From the NCBI GenBank assembly GCA_017880945.1, contig JADGRM010000008.1:1-18781 (forward strand): 18,781 bases of DNA, in the 5' to 3' direction. The position numbers were made by a program, and so were the translations under genes. This DNA comes from Gallionella sp. (GTDB lineage Bacteria; Pseudomonadota; Gammaproteobacteria; Burkholderiales; Gallionellaceae). Position 1 is the stretch's first letter; each line of letters begins with the position of its first letter. Of this stretch, positions 7,722 through 17,175 are shown piece after piece. A model generated the notes under the pieces. That model was not told where the DNA came from. It searched no databases and worked only from the letters and a program-made list of their open reading frames with translations.

Positions 7722-8174
7722 TTGTTACCCAGAACCGGCCTTGCGCAACGAAAGGAAATCACCATAAAAACCAGGACTCTCATTCTATCTCTGACCGTTG
7801 CCGGATTAGCCATCTGCATCAGCCTGCCCGCGCTGGCGGAAGAGATTGACCTGAACAACTCGCCACCCCCCGCCTCTCGTATGGAGCGCTTGAACGATAA
7901 GTCCTCAGGAGATCGCGCTGAGATGCACGATAAATGGGGAAAAATGTCTCCTGAAGAGCGCACGGCGCGGCGCAAAGAAATGCTTGAACACTGGGAAAAA
8001 ATGCCACCGGAAGAACGTCTCGAAATGCGCAAAAAGATGAAAGAACACTGGGAGAAAATGCCGCCGGAAGAACGCGAAGCGCGGCGCAAAGAAATGCGCG
8101 AACACTGGGCAAAAATGAGCCCGGAAGAACGTGATCAATTCAAACGCGACTTGGGCATACAGGACAATAAGTAA
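7722..8174 (+). CDS. Exported protein with four 19-residue repeats (DUF3106-like)
   Basis: Small exported protein with a clear signal peptide (TRTLILSLTVAGLAICISL, then PALA before EEID). The mature part is almost entirely four tandem 19-residue units of the form MxEHWxKMxPEERxxxRKx, strongly charged and helical, resembling DUF3106-type and other Spy-like exported proteins. The start is uncertain. The best ribosome-binding site (AAAGGA, 7751-7756) points to ATA at 7764 (136 residues, ideal signal peptide). The only canonical in-frame codon upstream is TTG at 7722 (150 residues, GGGG four bases before it), which is used for these coordinates. The next ATG lies after the signal peptide. It is the last gene of the exported-protein cluster and convergent with smc. 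Confidence 0.7.
   Translation: MLPRTGLAQRKEITIKTRTLILSLTVAGLAICISLPALAEEIDLNNSPPPASRMERLNDKSSGDRAEMHDKWGKMSPEERTARRKEMLEHWEKMPPEERLEMRKKMKEHWEKMPPEEREARRKEMREHWAKMSPEERDQFKRDLGIQDNK
7923..8150 (+). repeat. Four tandem 57-base coding repeats
   Basis: Units begin at 7923, 7980, 8037 and 8094, each exactly 57 bases (19 codons) and each starting with ATG. Units 2, 3 and 4 share GAACACTGG near the start, and all four contain an AAAATG...GAAGA(G/A)CG core encoding KMxPEER. The perfect periodicity with no insertions indicates duplication within the gene. Confidence 0.9.
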
Positions 8175-8261
8175 CCGCCCCGCTCACTCTGAATGAAACG
8201 GCAGATGGGATTACTGGTGATAAGACTGGCCACCATGAAGCGGCCTACAGACGTTTAACCG

Positions 8262-11200
8262 CTACGCGACCATCACTTCGTCGCGCATCCGCAATGCCTC
8301 TTCGATGTCCACTGCCACCACTTTGGATACGCCTTTCTCCTGCATCGTCACGCCGACCAGTTGCTGCGCCAGTTCCATCGTGATCTTGTTGTGGCTGATG
8401 AACACGAACTGGGTGTGCTGCGACATTTTCTTGATCAGCGCGCACAGCCGCTCGGTATTGGTGTCATCCAGCGGCGCGTCCACCTCGTCCAGCAGGCAGA
8501 AGGGCGCCGGATTGAGTTGGAATAGCGAGAATATCAGCGCGATCGCGGTGAGGGCTTTTTCCCCGCCGGACAACAGATGGATCGAGCTGTTCTTTTTTCC
8601 GGGCGGTTGCGCCATCACCTGCACGCCGCTGTCGAGTATTTCTTCGCCGGTCAGCACCAGCCTGGCTTCTCCGCCGGCGAACAATACCGGGAACATTTCC
8701 GACAGATGCAGATTGACCTGGTTGTAGGTGTCCATCAACAGCTCGCGCGATTCCTTGTCGATTCGGCGTATCGCCTCTTCCAGCGTCGCCATCGCCTCGT
8801 TCAGGTCCGCAGCTTGCGCATCCAGGTAGGCCTGGCGCTCGGTCGCGGTCTGCAATTCCTCGAGCGCGGCGAGATTCACCGCACCCAATTCTTCGATATC
8901 GGCATTCAGGCGGTTCAACTCGCTCTGCAATGCATTCGGCTTGTTGTTGCCAGTCTCCAGCAGCGGCAGCAGCACTTGCTCGTCCACACCCTGCAACTGC
9001 TCGGACCATTGTTCGAAATGCAGACGCGACTCCTGCTCTTTTAGCGTCAGCTCGCCGAGTTTCTCGCGCAACGGGTTCAGCTTGTGTTCGCAGGCAAGCC
9101 GCTCCTGCTCGAACTTTTGCAGATTGACCGTGGCGTTTTCCAGAATGTTGCGCGCCTCGCCCAGCGCCTGCTCGCAAGCCTGGCGCACCAGCAAGGCTGC
9201 CTGCAATTGCTGCTGGGCGGTATCATCCTCGCTGACCGACAGGTCTGCGCGCAGTTGCGTCAGGTTCTGTTCGAACTGAGCCAGCGCATCGGTGATCTGT
9301 TGAACGTTGTGTTGCAGATCCGATATCTTTTCCGTGCAGGTCTTGGCAAAGAAATGTGCTTCCTGCAAGGCGTGCTGCGCATGCTGCGCGCGGCTGCGCT
9401 GCTCGCGCAACGCGATATCCTGGGCGTTGGCATGGCGTTGCGCCTCATCGACCTGCGCATAAAAAGCGGCGATCTGCTCGCGCTGTGTCGCCATCTGTTC
9501 ATCTATGCCGCGCTGCTGGTTCTGCTCGACGGCCAGCAACTCCGCAGCCTCCTGCATCTCGCGTTCGATCTGCGCGGCACGCTCAACGCTGCGTTCGTGC
9601 GCCTGGTTGAGCTTGAGTATATTCATCTGCATGCCGTGCAGACGTTGCTGCAATTCGTTTCCGGCGGTGCGTAAGGGCGCGATCTGCATCTCGATGGATT
9701 GGTAATGCTGCTCGGCTTGCTCGACCTGCTGCCTGGAAAACCCCGCATTACGGTTCTGTTCGGCCAGCTCCAGCTCCAGCTTCTCGATCTCGCGCTGCCT
9801 CGCCAACACGCCGTGCAACTGGCTGTCCGGTGCATGGAACAACACACTGTGAACGCCAATCAGATGCCCTTGCGGAGTGACGAACCAGCCGCCGGCAGGC
9901 AGCAGCGCGCGTTGCGCATAGCCTTGCGCCACGTCCGCAACGGCATACACATGCATCAACCAATCGCGCATCACCGGCAGCACTTGCGCGTCCTGGCATT
10001 GCACATAACTCAACAATGACTTCAATTGAACCGACTCGACATTGCTCTGCCCATTGCCGGATGGTGCGAACATCGCGAGCTTCGCAGGGGGCGCATCGCT
10101 CCACGCGGTCGCTGCATCCAGTGACGGCAAGGCCAGCGCATTCAGCCGCTCGCGCAACACGGCTTCCAGCGCGTCTTCCCAGCCGCTCTCGATGCGTATC
10201 GATTGCCACAGGCGCGGCAGCTTATCCAGTTGGTGCTGCAGCAACCATGCATTCAGGTTCTTGTCGCTGTCTATATGCCGCTGCAGCTGTTGCAATGCAT
10301 TCAGCCTGGCCTCGGTCTGCGCCAGCATCCGCTCCTGCTGTTGCAACGAATCGCGCTGGTTGCGACGCTGCGTATCCGCCACTGGCAATTGTTCCTGCAA
10401 GTGCGCCAATTTTTCTACCTGCTCCGCACGTTCCATTTCGAGCTCGGTAACCTGTTGCTGCGCCTGTTGCAGCGCACCGCCATCGGTACCCGGCAGATTG
10501 TCTTTTTCCAGCAACAAACGCGAGCGGCGCGACTCCATTTGCTGGATGTTGCGTTGCAGGTTGGCGCGCTGGGTGTCGGCCAATTGCAGTTGCTGTTGCT
10601 GTTGCAATTGTTCGCGCTGCAATTCGTTGTGTCTATCCTGCGCAGTGCGCGCCGCCTGTTCCGCCTGCGGCAAGTTCTGCCCTTCCGATTCCGCGAGTAG
10701 CTCGGCCTCCGCTACTTTGGCTCCGGCACCTTCCTGCTGGCGCTGCCAATGCTCCAGCAGGGAATGCACGCCCTGCCGCTGATGCTTCTGCTGTTCGATC
10801 TGTTTCTCGGTATTGGCGAGTTGCTGGGTCATGCGCTGGCGTTGGTCGGCGACATGCTTGATGTGCTGTTCCAGCCGCGCAATCTCGGCATTCGCCGTGT
10901 ACAGCTCGCCCTGCTTGGCATGCAGCGCATCGGAAAGCTGGTAATGTCCGCTGCGCGCGGTTTCCAGTTGGCTTTCGATGTCGCGCAGCCGCGCAGTTTC
11001 GGCTTCCAGTTCGGTGCGGGTTCTCTCGGTGGCATGCGCAAATTTGACGCGCTGCGCTTCGGCTTCCTGCTTCTTTACCAGCCAGAACAGATGCTGCGTG
11101 GTGTCGCGCTGCGTTTCCAGCGCGCGGTATTGCTTCGCCACTTCGGCCTGTGCGCCCAGATGCACCAGCTGTTTTTCCAGCTCCTGCAAAATGTCGCTGA

Positions 11201-11780
11201 CGCGCAACAGGTTGTCGCGCGTATCGCCGATACGCAACTCGGTCTCGCGCCTGCGGTCGCGGTATTTGGAAACGCCTGCCGCCTCTTCGAGGAAAATGCG
11301 CAGTTCTTCCGGCTTGGCCTCGATGATGCGCGAGATCATGCCCTGCTCGATGATGGCATAGGCGCGGGCGCCCAACCCGGTGCCGAGGAAGATGTCGGTG
11401 ATGTCCTTGCGCCGCACGTGCTGGTTATTGATGTGGTAGCTGGAATCGCCGTCGCGCTGCAACACGCGTTTGATGGAGATCTCCGCGTAGCTCGACCACT
11501 GCCCGTTCGCCTTGCCCAGCGAATTGTCGAATATCAGTTCGACGCTGGCGCGGGACACCGGCTTGCGCTTGCTGGAGCCGTTGAAGATCACGTCCTGCAT
11601 GGTTTCGCCGCGCAGCGCGGAAGCCTTGGATTCGCCGAGCACCCAGCGCAGCGCGTCGATCACATTCGACTTGCCGCACCCGTTCGGGCCGACCACGCCC
11701 ACGATTTGACCCGGCAGCGAGATGTGCGTGGGGTCAACGAAGGATTTGAAACCGGCTAGTTTGATTTGGGAAAGACGCAA
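8262..11780 (-). CDS. smc: Chromosome segregation protein SMC
   Basis: Structural-maintenance-of-chromosomes ATPase, the core of the bacterial condensin with ScpA and ScpB. It has 1172 residues from this start. The N-terminal head has Walker A (GPNGCGKS, 31-38). Long Gln/Glu-rich coiled coils flank a hinge at roughly 510-660. The C-terminal head has the ABC signature LLSGGEKAL (Ser1071) and Walker B FCLLDEVDAPLDD (Asp1098-Glu1099). Length matches the family. I chose TTG at 11780 because it gives the usual betaproteobacterial N-terminus RLSQIKLAGFKSF, and because the predicted -10 element lies only 4 bases from the alternative GTG at 11792, which adds four residues. It is transcribed alone here. 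The zipA and ligA genes often found downstream in relatives are absent. Confidence 0.95.
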   Translation of the reverse strand: MRLSQIKLAGFKSFVDPTHISLPGQIVGVVGPNGCGKSNVIDALRWVLGESKASALRGETMQDVIFNGSSKRKPVSRASVELIFDNSLGKANGQWSSYAEISIKRVLQRDGDSSYHINNQHVRRKDITDIFLGTGLGARAYAIIEQGMISRIIEAKPEELRIFLEEAAGVSKYRDRRRETELRIGDTRDNLLRVSDILQELEKQLVHLGAQAEVAKQYRALETQRDTTQHLFWLVKKQEAEAQRVKFAHATERTRTELEAETARLRDIESQLETARSGHYQLSDALHAKQGELYTANAEIARLEQHIKHVADQRQRMTQQLANTEKQIEQQKHQRQGVHSLLEHWQRQQEGAGAKVAEAELLAESEGQNLPQAEQAARTAQDRHNELQREQLQQQQQLQLADTQRANLQRNIQQMESRRSRLLLEKDNLPGTDGGALQQAQQQVTELEMERAEQVEKLAHLQEQLPVADTQRRNQRDSLQQQERMLAQTEARLNALQQLQRHIDSDKNLNAWLLQHQLDKLPRLWQSIRIESGWEDALEAVLRERLNALALPSLDAATAWSDAPPAKLAMFAPSGNGQSNVESVQLKSLLSYVQCQDAQVLPVMRDWLMHVYAVADVAQGYAQRALLPAGGWFVTPQGHLIGVHSVLFHAPDSQLHGVLARQREIEKLELELAEQNRNAGFSRQQVEQAEQHYQSIEMQIAPLRTAGNELQQRLHGMQMNILKLNQAHERSVERAAQIEREMQEAAELLAVEQNQQRGIDEQMATQREQIAAFYAQVDEAQRHANAQDIALREQRSRAQHAQHALQEAHFFAKTCTEKISDLQHNVQQITDALAQFEQNLTQLRADLSVSEDDTAQQQLQAALLVRQACEQALGEARNILENATVNLQKFEQERLACEHKLNPLREKLGELTLKEQESRLHFEQWSEQLQGVDEQVLLPLLETGNNKPNALQSELNRLNADIEELGAVNLAALEELQTATERQAYLDAQAADLNEAMATLEEAIRRIDKESRELLMDTYNQVNLHLSEMFPVLFAGGEARLVLTGEEILDSGVQVMAQPPGKKNSSIHLLSGGEKALTAIALIFSLFQLNPAPFCLLDEVDAPLDDTNTERLCALIKKMSQHTQFVFISHNKITMELAQQLVGVTMQEKGVSKVVAVDIEEALRMRDEVMVA

Positions 11781-11795
11781 TTTGGAAGTCACAAC

Positions 11796-11824
11796 GTTAT
11801 AATGCGCGCCATTCTAGCGGTCAT
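11796..11824 (-). promoter_or_regulatory. Predicted sigma-70 promoter of smc
   Basis: On the minus strand ATGACC (11824-11819, 4 of 6 to TTGACA) and TATAAC (11801-11796, 5 of 6 to TATAAT) are separated by 17 bases. Transcription would start around 11789, downstream of the GTG at 11792. This supports translation from TTG at 11780 with a very short leader. The -35 lies inside one arm of an inverted repeat. Confidence 0.4.
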
Positions 11825-11867
11825 GGCGATCAAAGTCACCCCCGTATCATAGGCTGTCATGACCGCT
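11816..11867. repeat. 10-base inverted repeat over the smc -35 region
   Basis: AGCGGTCATG at 11816-11825 and its exact reverse complement CATGACCGCT at 11858-11867 are separated by 32 bases. The proximal arm covers the predicted smc -35 hexamer. The centres are 42 bases apart, four helical turns, which would suit a looping or dimeric-operator arrangement. Confidence 0.55.
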
Positions 11868-11921
11868 CCCTCACCCCGCCCTCTGATGAAGCCACTGATG
11901 GGACTACTAGCCATCTGACTA

Positions 11922-11942
11922 GGCCATCAATAAGCGATGGCC
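11922..11942. repeat. Short perfect hairpin (7-base stem)
   Basis: GGCCATC and GATGGCC flank a 7-base loop, AATAAGC. It lies about 90 bases upstream of queF. The role is unknown. Confidence 0.5.
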
Positions 11943-11980
11943 AAGTCGCTGGTTATCCCGCAAGCGGGCGAGGGTGATAA

Positions 11981-11999
11981 AGTGTCGCTTTGCGACGCT
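11981..11999. repeat. 8-base hairpin upstream of queF
   Basis: AGTGTCGC and GCGACGCT pair around a TTT loop with one T-G wobble. It ends 30 bases before the queF ATG, so it would lie in the 5' leader of the transcript. It does not look like a known preQ1 riboswitch. Confidence 0.5.
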
Positions 12000-12029
12000 A
12001 ACATTAACTAAACCTGACGGGCAGACCAA

Positions 12030-12449
12030 ATGACTTCAAAGCCGAGCAAAACCCTGGAAACCTTCCCCAACCCGAACCCGCAGCGCGACTACCATATCCA
12101 CATGGAAATCCCCGAGTTCACCTGCCTGTGCCCCAAGACCGGCCAGCCGGATTTCGCCACGCTGGTGCTGGACTACATTGCGGATGCACAGTGTGTTGAG
12201 CTAAAAAGTCTCAAGCTGTATATCTGGTCGTTCCGCAATGAAGGGCATTTTCACGAGGATGTCACCAACCGCATCCTGGATGATCTGGTCGCCGCCACCC
12301 AGCCGCGCTTCATGCGCCTCACCGCCAAATTTTATGTGCGCGGCGGAATATTCACCAATGTGGTGGCGGAACACCGCAAGCCTGGCTGGCAGCCAGCGCC
12401 GCACATCGAATTGAACCGGTTCGACACGCAATCGAACACCCGGGGCTGA
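12030..12449 (+). CDS. queF: NADPH-dependent preQ0 reductase QueF, short type
   Basis: 7-cyano-7-deazaguanine reductase, which reduces the nitrile preQ0 to preQ1 in queuosine tRNA-modification biosynthesis. It has 139 residues and so belongs to the short, unimodular (B. subtilis-like) type rather than the two-domain E. coli type. The catalytic Cys34 and Asp41 lie in CLCPKTGQPDFA, matching Cys55 and Asp62 of the B. subtilis enzyme. The QueF motif VELKSLKLY (Glu57) is followed by WSFRNEGHFHEDVTNRI. The ATG at 12030 gives a normal N-terminus, but its Shine-Dalgarno is weak. The sugar-kinase gene starts 21 bases after its stop, so the two are probably one transcript. Confidence 0.95.
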   Translation: MTSKPSKTLETFPNPNPQRDYHIHMEIPEFTCLCPKTGQPDFATLVLDYIADAQCVELKSLKLYIWSFRNEGHFHEDVTNRILDDLVAATQPRFMRLTAKFYVRGGIFTNVVAEHRKPGWQPAPHIELNRFDTQSNTRG

Positions 12450-12470
12450 TGTTTCCATAATGTTGCCTAT

Positions 12471-13739
12471 ATGATGTTCCTGGGCCTGGACTTCGGCACT
12501 TCCGGCGCACGTGCCTGCGTCATTGACAGTGAGAAAAACATCGTCTGGAAACAGCACATCGCGTACCCCGACCCGGCTTCGCAAACCCCGTCCGACTGGC
12601 GTGCTGCACTGCATATGCTGCTGAGCGCACTGCCGAAAGATATTGCGGCCGGGTTGCATGGCCTGGCGATAGACGGCACTTCCGCCACGGTGTTGCTGTG
12701 TGATGAAGCACTGGAGCCATGTTCCCCTGCCCTGCTCTACCACGACAACCGCGCACAGCAACAAGCCGAACAACTCAAAGCCATCGCGCCAGACAGTCAT
12801 ACGGATGCCCGGCCAAAAGTTCTTCGGACCGTTTGCATAGCCACTTCAGGACTTGCCAAGTTTCTTTGGCTGACTCAGCAAATCGACGTTCATCATGCAG
12901 CATTTTTTTTACATCAGGCCGATTGGCTCACCGCGCTGCTCAGCGGGAAGCCCGGCATCAGCGACTATCACAACGCGCTGAAGACCGGCTACGATGTTGA
13001 GCAGTTATGCTGGCCGGATTGGGTAATGGCTCTGCCGCACACACATCTGTTGCCGCAGGTGCTGGCGCCAGGCGAAGTGATCGGACACATCCAGCCGGAC
13101 ATCGCGGCGCATTTCGGCATCCATCCGCAATGCTTAATTCACGCGGGAACCACCGACAGCACCGCGGCTTTCATCGCTGCGGAGGTAAGTGAGATAGGCG
13201 TCGGAGTGACGTCGCTCGGCACAACGCTGGTACTCAAGCAACTTTCACAACATCGCATCGAAGCGGCGGAATATGGCGTGTATAGCCATCGCTACGGCAA
13301 TCTGTGGCTGGTGGGCGGCGCATCGAATGCAGGAGCCGGCGTGCTACGAAACTACTTTGACGATGCCCAGCTTGCCATCCTGAGTGCGCAGATCGATCCA
13401 CTGCAGTTCTGCCCGCTGGATTATTATCCATTGACCAGGATCGGCGAACGTTTCCCGATCAACGATGCGCAGCTCGCACCCCGACTTGAACCGCGTCCCG
13501 TTAGTGATGTGGAATTTCTGCACGGGTTGTTGCAAGGCCTGGCGCGTATCGAAGCGGCTGGCTATGCCAGACTCGCCGAATTGGGTGCGCCAGCGCTCAA
13601 GCGCGTGGTGACCAACGGCGGCGGAGTGAAAAATACCGTGTGGAGAACGATGCGCGAAAGGTTGCTCGGGGTGCCGGTCAGTGCGGCAAATCATTGCGAA
13701 GCGGCTTACGGCAGCGCGTTGCTATGCCTCAATGGGTAA
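12471..13739 (+). CDS. FGGY-family sugar kinase, D-ribulokinase-like
   Basis: Carbohydrate kinase of 422 residues with the FGGY two-domain ribonuclease H-like fold. The N-terminal phosphate loop is LGLDFGTSGAR (Asp7). The hinge/catalytic region HAGTTDSTAAF carries the likely base Asp229. TSLGTT and the C-terminal NGGGVKN bind ATP. The short length and the DFGTSGAR signature resemble the cyanobacterial and plant XK-1/SePSK subgroup, reported to act on D-ribulose, more than classical xylulokinase or glycerol kinase (about 490-500 residues). The substrate is therefore inferred. The start is the first of two adjacent ATGs and no clear Shine-Dalgarno is visible, which fits translational coupling to queF 21 bases upstream. 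Its stop overlaps the convergent EAL fragment by 11 bases. Confidence 0.8.
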   Translation: MMFLGLDFGTSGARACVIDSEKNIVWKQHIAYPDPASQTPSDWRAALHMLLSALPKDIAAGLHGLAIDGTSATVLLCDEALEPCSPALLYHDNRAQQQAEQLKAIAPDSHTDARPKVLRTVCIATSGLAKFLWLTQQIDVHHAAFFLHQADWLTALLSGKPGISDYHNALKTGYDVEQLCWPDWVMALPHTHLLPQVLAPGEVIGHIQPDIAAHFGIHPQCLIHAGTTDSTAAFIAAEVSEIGVGVTSLGTTLVLKQLSQHRIEAAEYGVYSHRYGNLWLVGGASNAGAGVLRNYFDDAQLAILSAQIDPLQFCPLDYYPLTRIGERFPINDAQLAPRLEPRPVSDVEFLHGLLQGLARIEAAGYARLAELGAPALKRVVTNGGGVKNTVWRTMRERLLGVPVSAANHCEAAYGSALLCLNG

Positions 13740-14103
13740 CGCGTATCTTGCAGCAAGCCTTGAACTGCATGACTGTCATCGGCATGCCGAATAGAAAATC
13801 CTGAAAAGCATGGCAACCGCGCATCTCGAGAAACTCGCGCTGCCCCTCGGTTTCAATCCCTTCCGCGATCACGTCCAACCCTAACGCCTCGGACATCGCG
13901 ATGATAGTCTGTACGATGGCGACATCGTTAGAGTCAGTGGCGATATAGCGCGCAAAGGATTGGTCGATTTTAACCCATGAAGGGAAATCCCCAACTATGT
14001 CTGGGAGTTTCCCTTCATGGGATAAGACTAGTCTAGCCATATTCATATAACCAAAGAAATATAAATATTCCCCATAATCGCCACACGGGCAAGACGACTG
14101 CAA
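13729..14103 (-). pseudogene. Truncated EAL-domain (c-di-GMP phosphodiesterase) remnant
   Basis: Only the last third of an EAL domain is present. Residues 44-124 of this open frame read VKIDQSFARYI, then IVQTIIAMSEALGLDVIAEGIETEGQ, then the GC...QDFLFGMPM tail (the middle part being IVQTIIAMSEAL and GLDVIAEGIETEGQ). These match the final lysine, glutamate and Q-x-x-x-F motifs of the family. The EAL motif itself and most metal ligands are missing. Homology begins at 13974, exactly at the outer edge of a 20-base inverted repeat, and the upstream frame shows no resemblance to EAL or GGDEF proteins. No plausible start or ribosome-binding site precedes the conserved part. A functional product is unlikely. 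I read it as the end of a larger signalling gene lost by deletion or insertion. Confidence 0.75.
13974..14021. repeat. 20-base-arm inverted repeat at the EAL breakpoint
   Basis: Arms 13974-13993 and 14002-14021 pair at 18 of 20 positions around an 8-base loop. The outer 14 bases (CCCATGAAGGGAAA and TTTCCCTTCATGGG) are perfect. Flanking AT bases extend the pairing to about 13968-14027 with few mismatches. Just beyond lies the 10-base palindrome AGACTAGTCT (14025-14034). No T-run follows on either strand, so it is not a classic terminator. Confidence 0.85.
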
Positions 14104-14113
14104 TTCAAAACCT

Positions 14114-14119
14114 TATAAT
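14114..14119 (+). promoter_or_regulatory. -10 element of the acnA promoter
   Basis: An exact TATAAT lies 37 bases before the acnA ATG, a typical distance for a short leader. The -35 region at 16-18 bases upstream is poor (AAGACG), so an activator may be needed. Confidence 0.45.
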
Positions 14120-14156
14120 CTCCTCTTGATTCATCTCGCACAGTTCGGAGCCAGCC

Positions 14157-17036
<2,880 letters not shown>

Positions 17037-17046
17037 GCAGTTGCAG

Positions 17047-17120
17047 GGTGGGCTCTGCGTGTGTTGTTGGGGCTTTAGCCCCTTACAACCACGGCGTACC
17101 CCTTGCGGGTGCTGCCCACC
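17047..17120. repeat. Nested palindromic element between acnA and fumC
   Basis: An outer stem GGTGGGC (17047-17053)/GCCCACC (17114-17120) encloses an inner hairpin at 17063-17089. The inner hairpin has GTTGT/ACAAC arms around GGGGCT-TT-AGCCCC. A further small stem CGTAG/CTACG follows at 17129-17144. The inner GC-rich hairpin is followed only by TTAC, so it is at best a weak terminator of acnA. The nested form resembles dispersed extragenic palindromes. Confidence 0.6.
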
Positions 17121-17175
17121 ATGTCGGGCGTAGCCAGACCTACGATTTAGGTATAGCCAACTAAGGAAAAATATC

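Larger units (their letters stand above)
11793..12029. other. Divergent smc-queF spacer with several inverted repeats
   Basis: This 237-base gap holds no gene. It contains the predicted smc promoter and four inverted repeats: a 10-base pair of arms (11816-11825 and 11858-11867), GGCCATC/GATGGCC (11922-11942), CCCGC/GCGGG (11957-11968) and an 8-base hairpin (11981-11999). I saw no consensus promoter for queF. No run of T follows any hairpin, so they are not typical terminators. Confidence 0.6.

Noticed and set aside
10749..11759. 336-codon plus-strand frame within smc
   Set aside because: It lies opposite the conserved SMC head and coiled coil and has no recognisable motifs.
13974..14021. Rho-independent terminator for the sugar kinase or the EAL fragment
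   Set aside because: The stem is strong but no U-run follows on either strand, and it lies about 235 bases past the kinase stop and inside the minus-strand frame.
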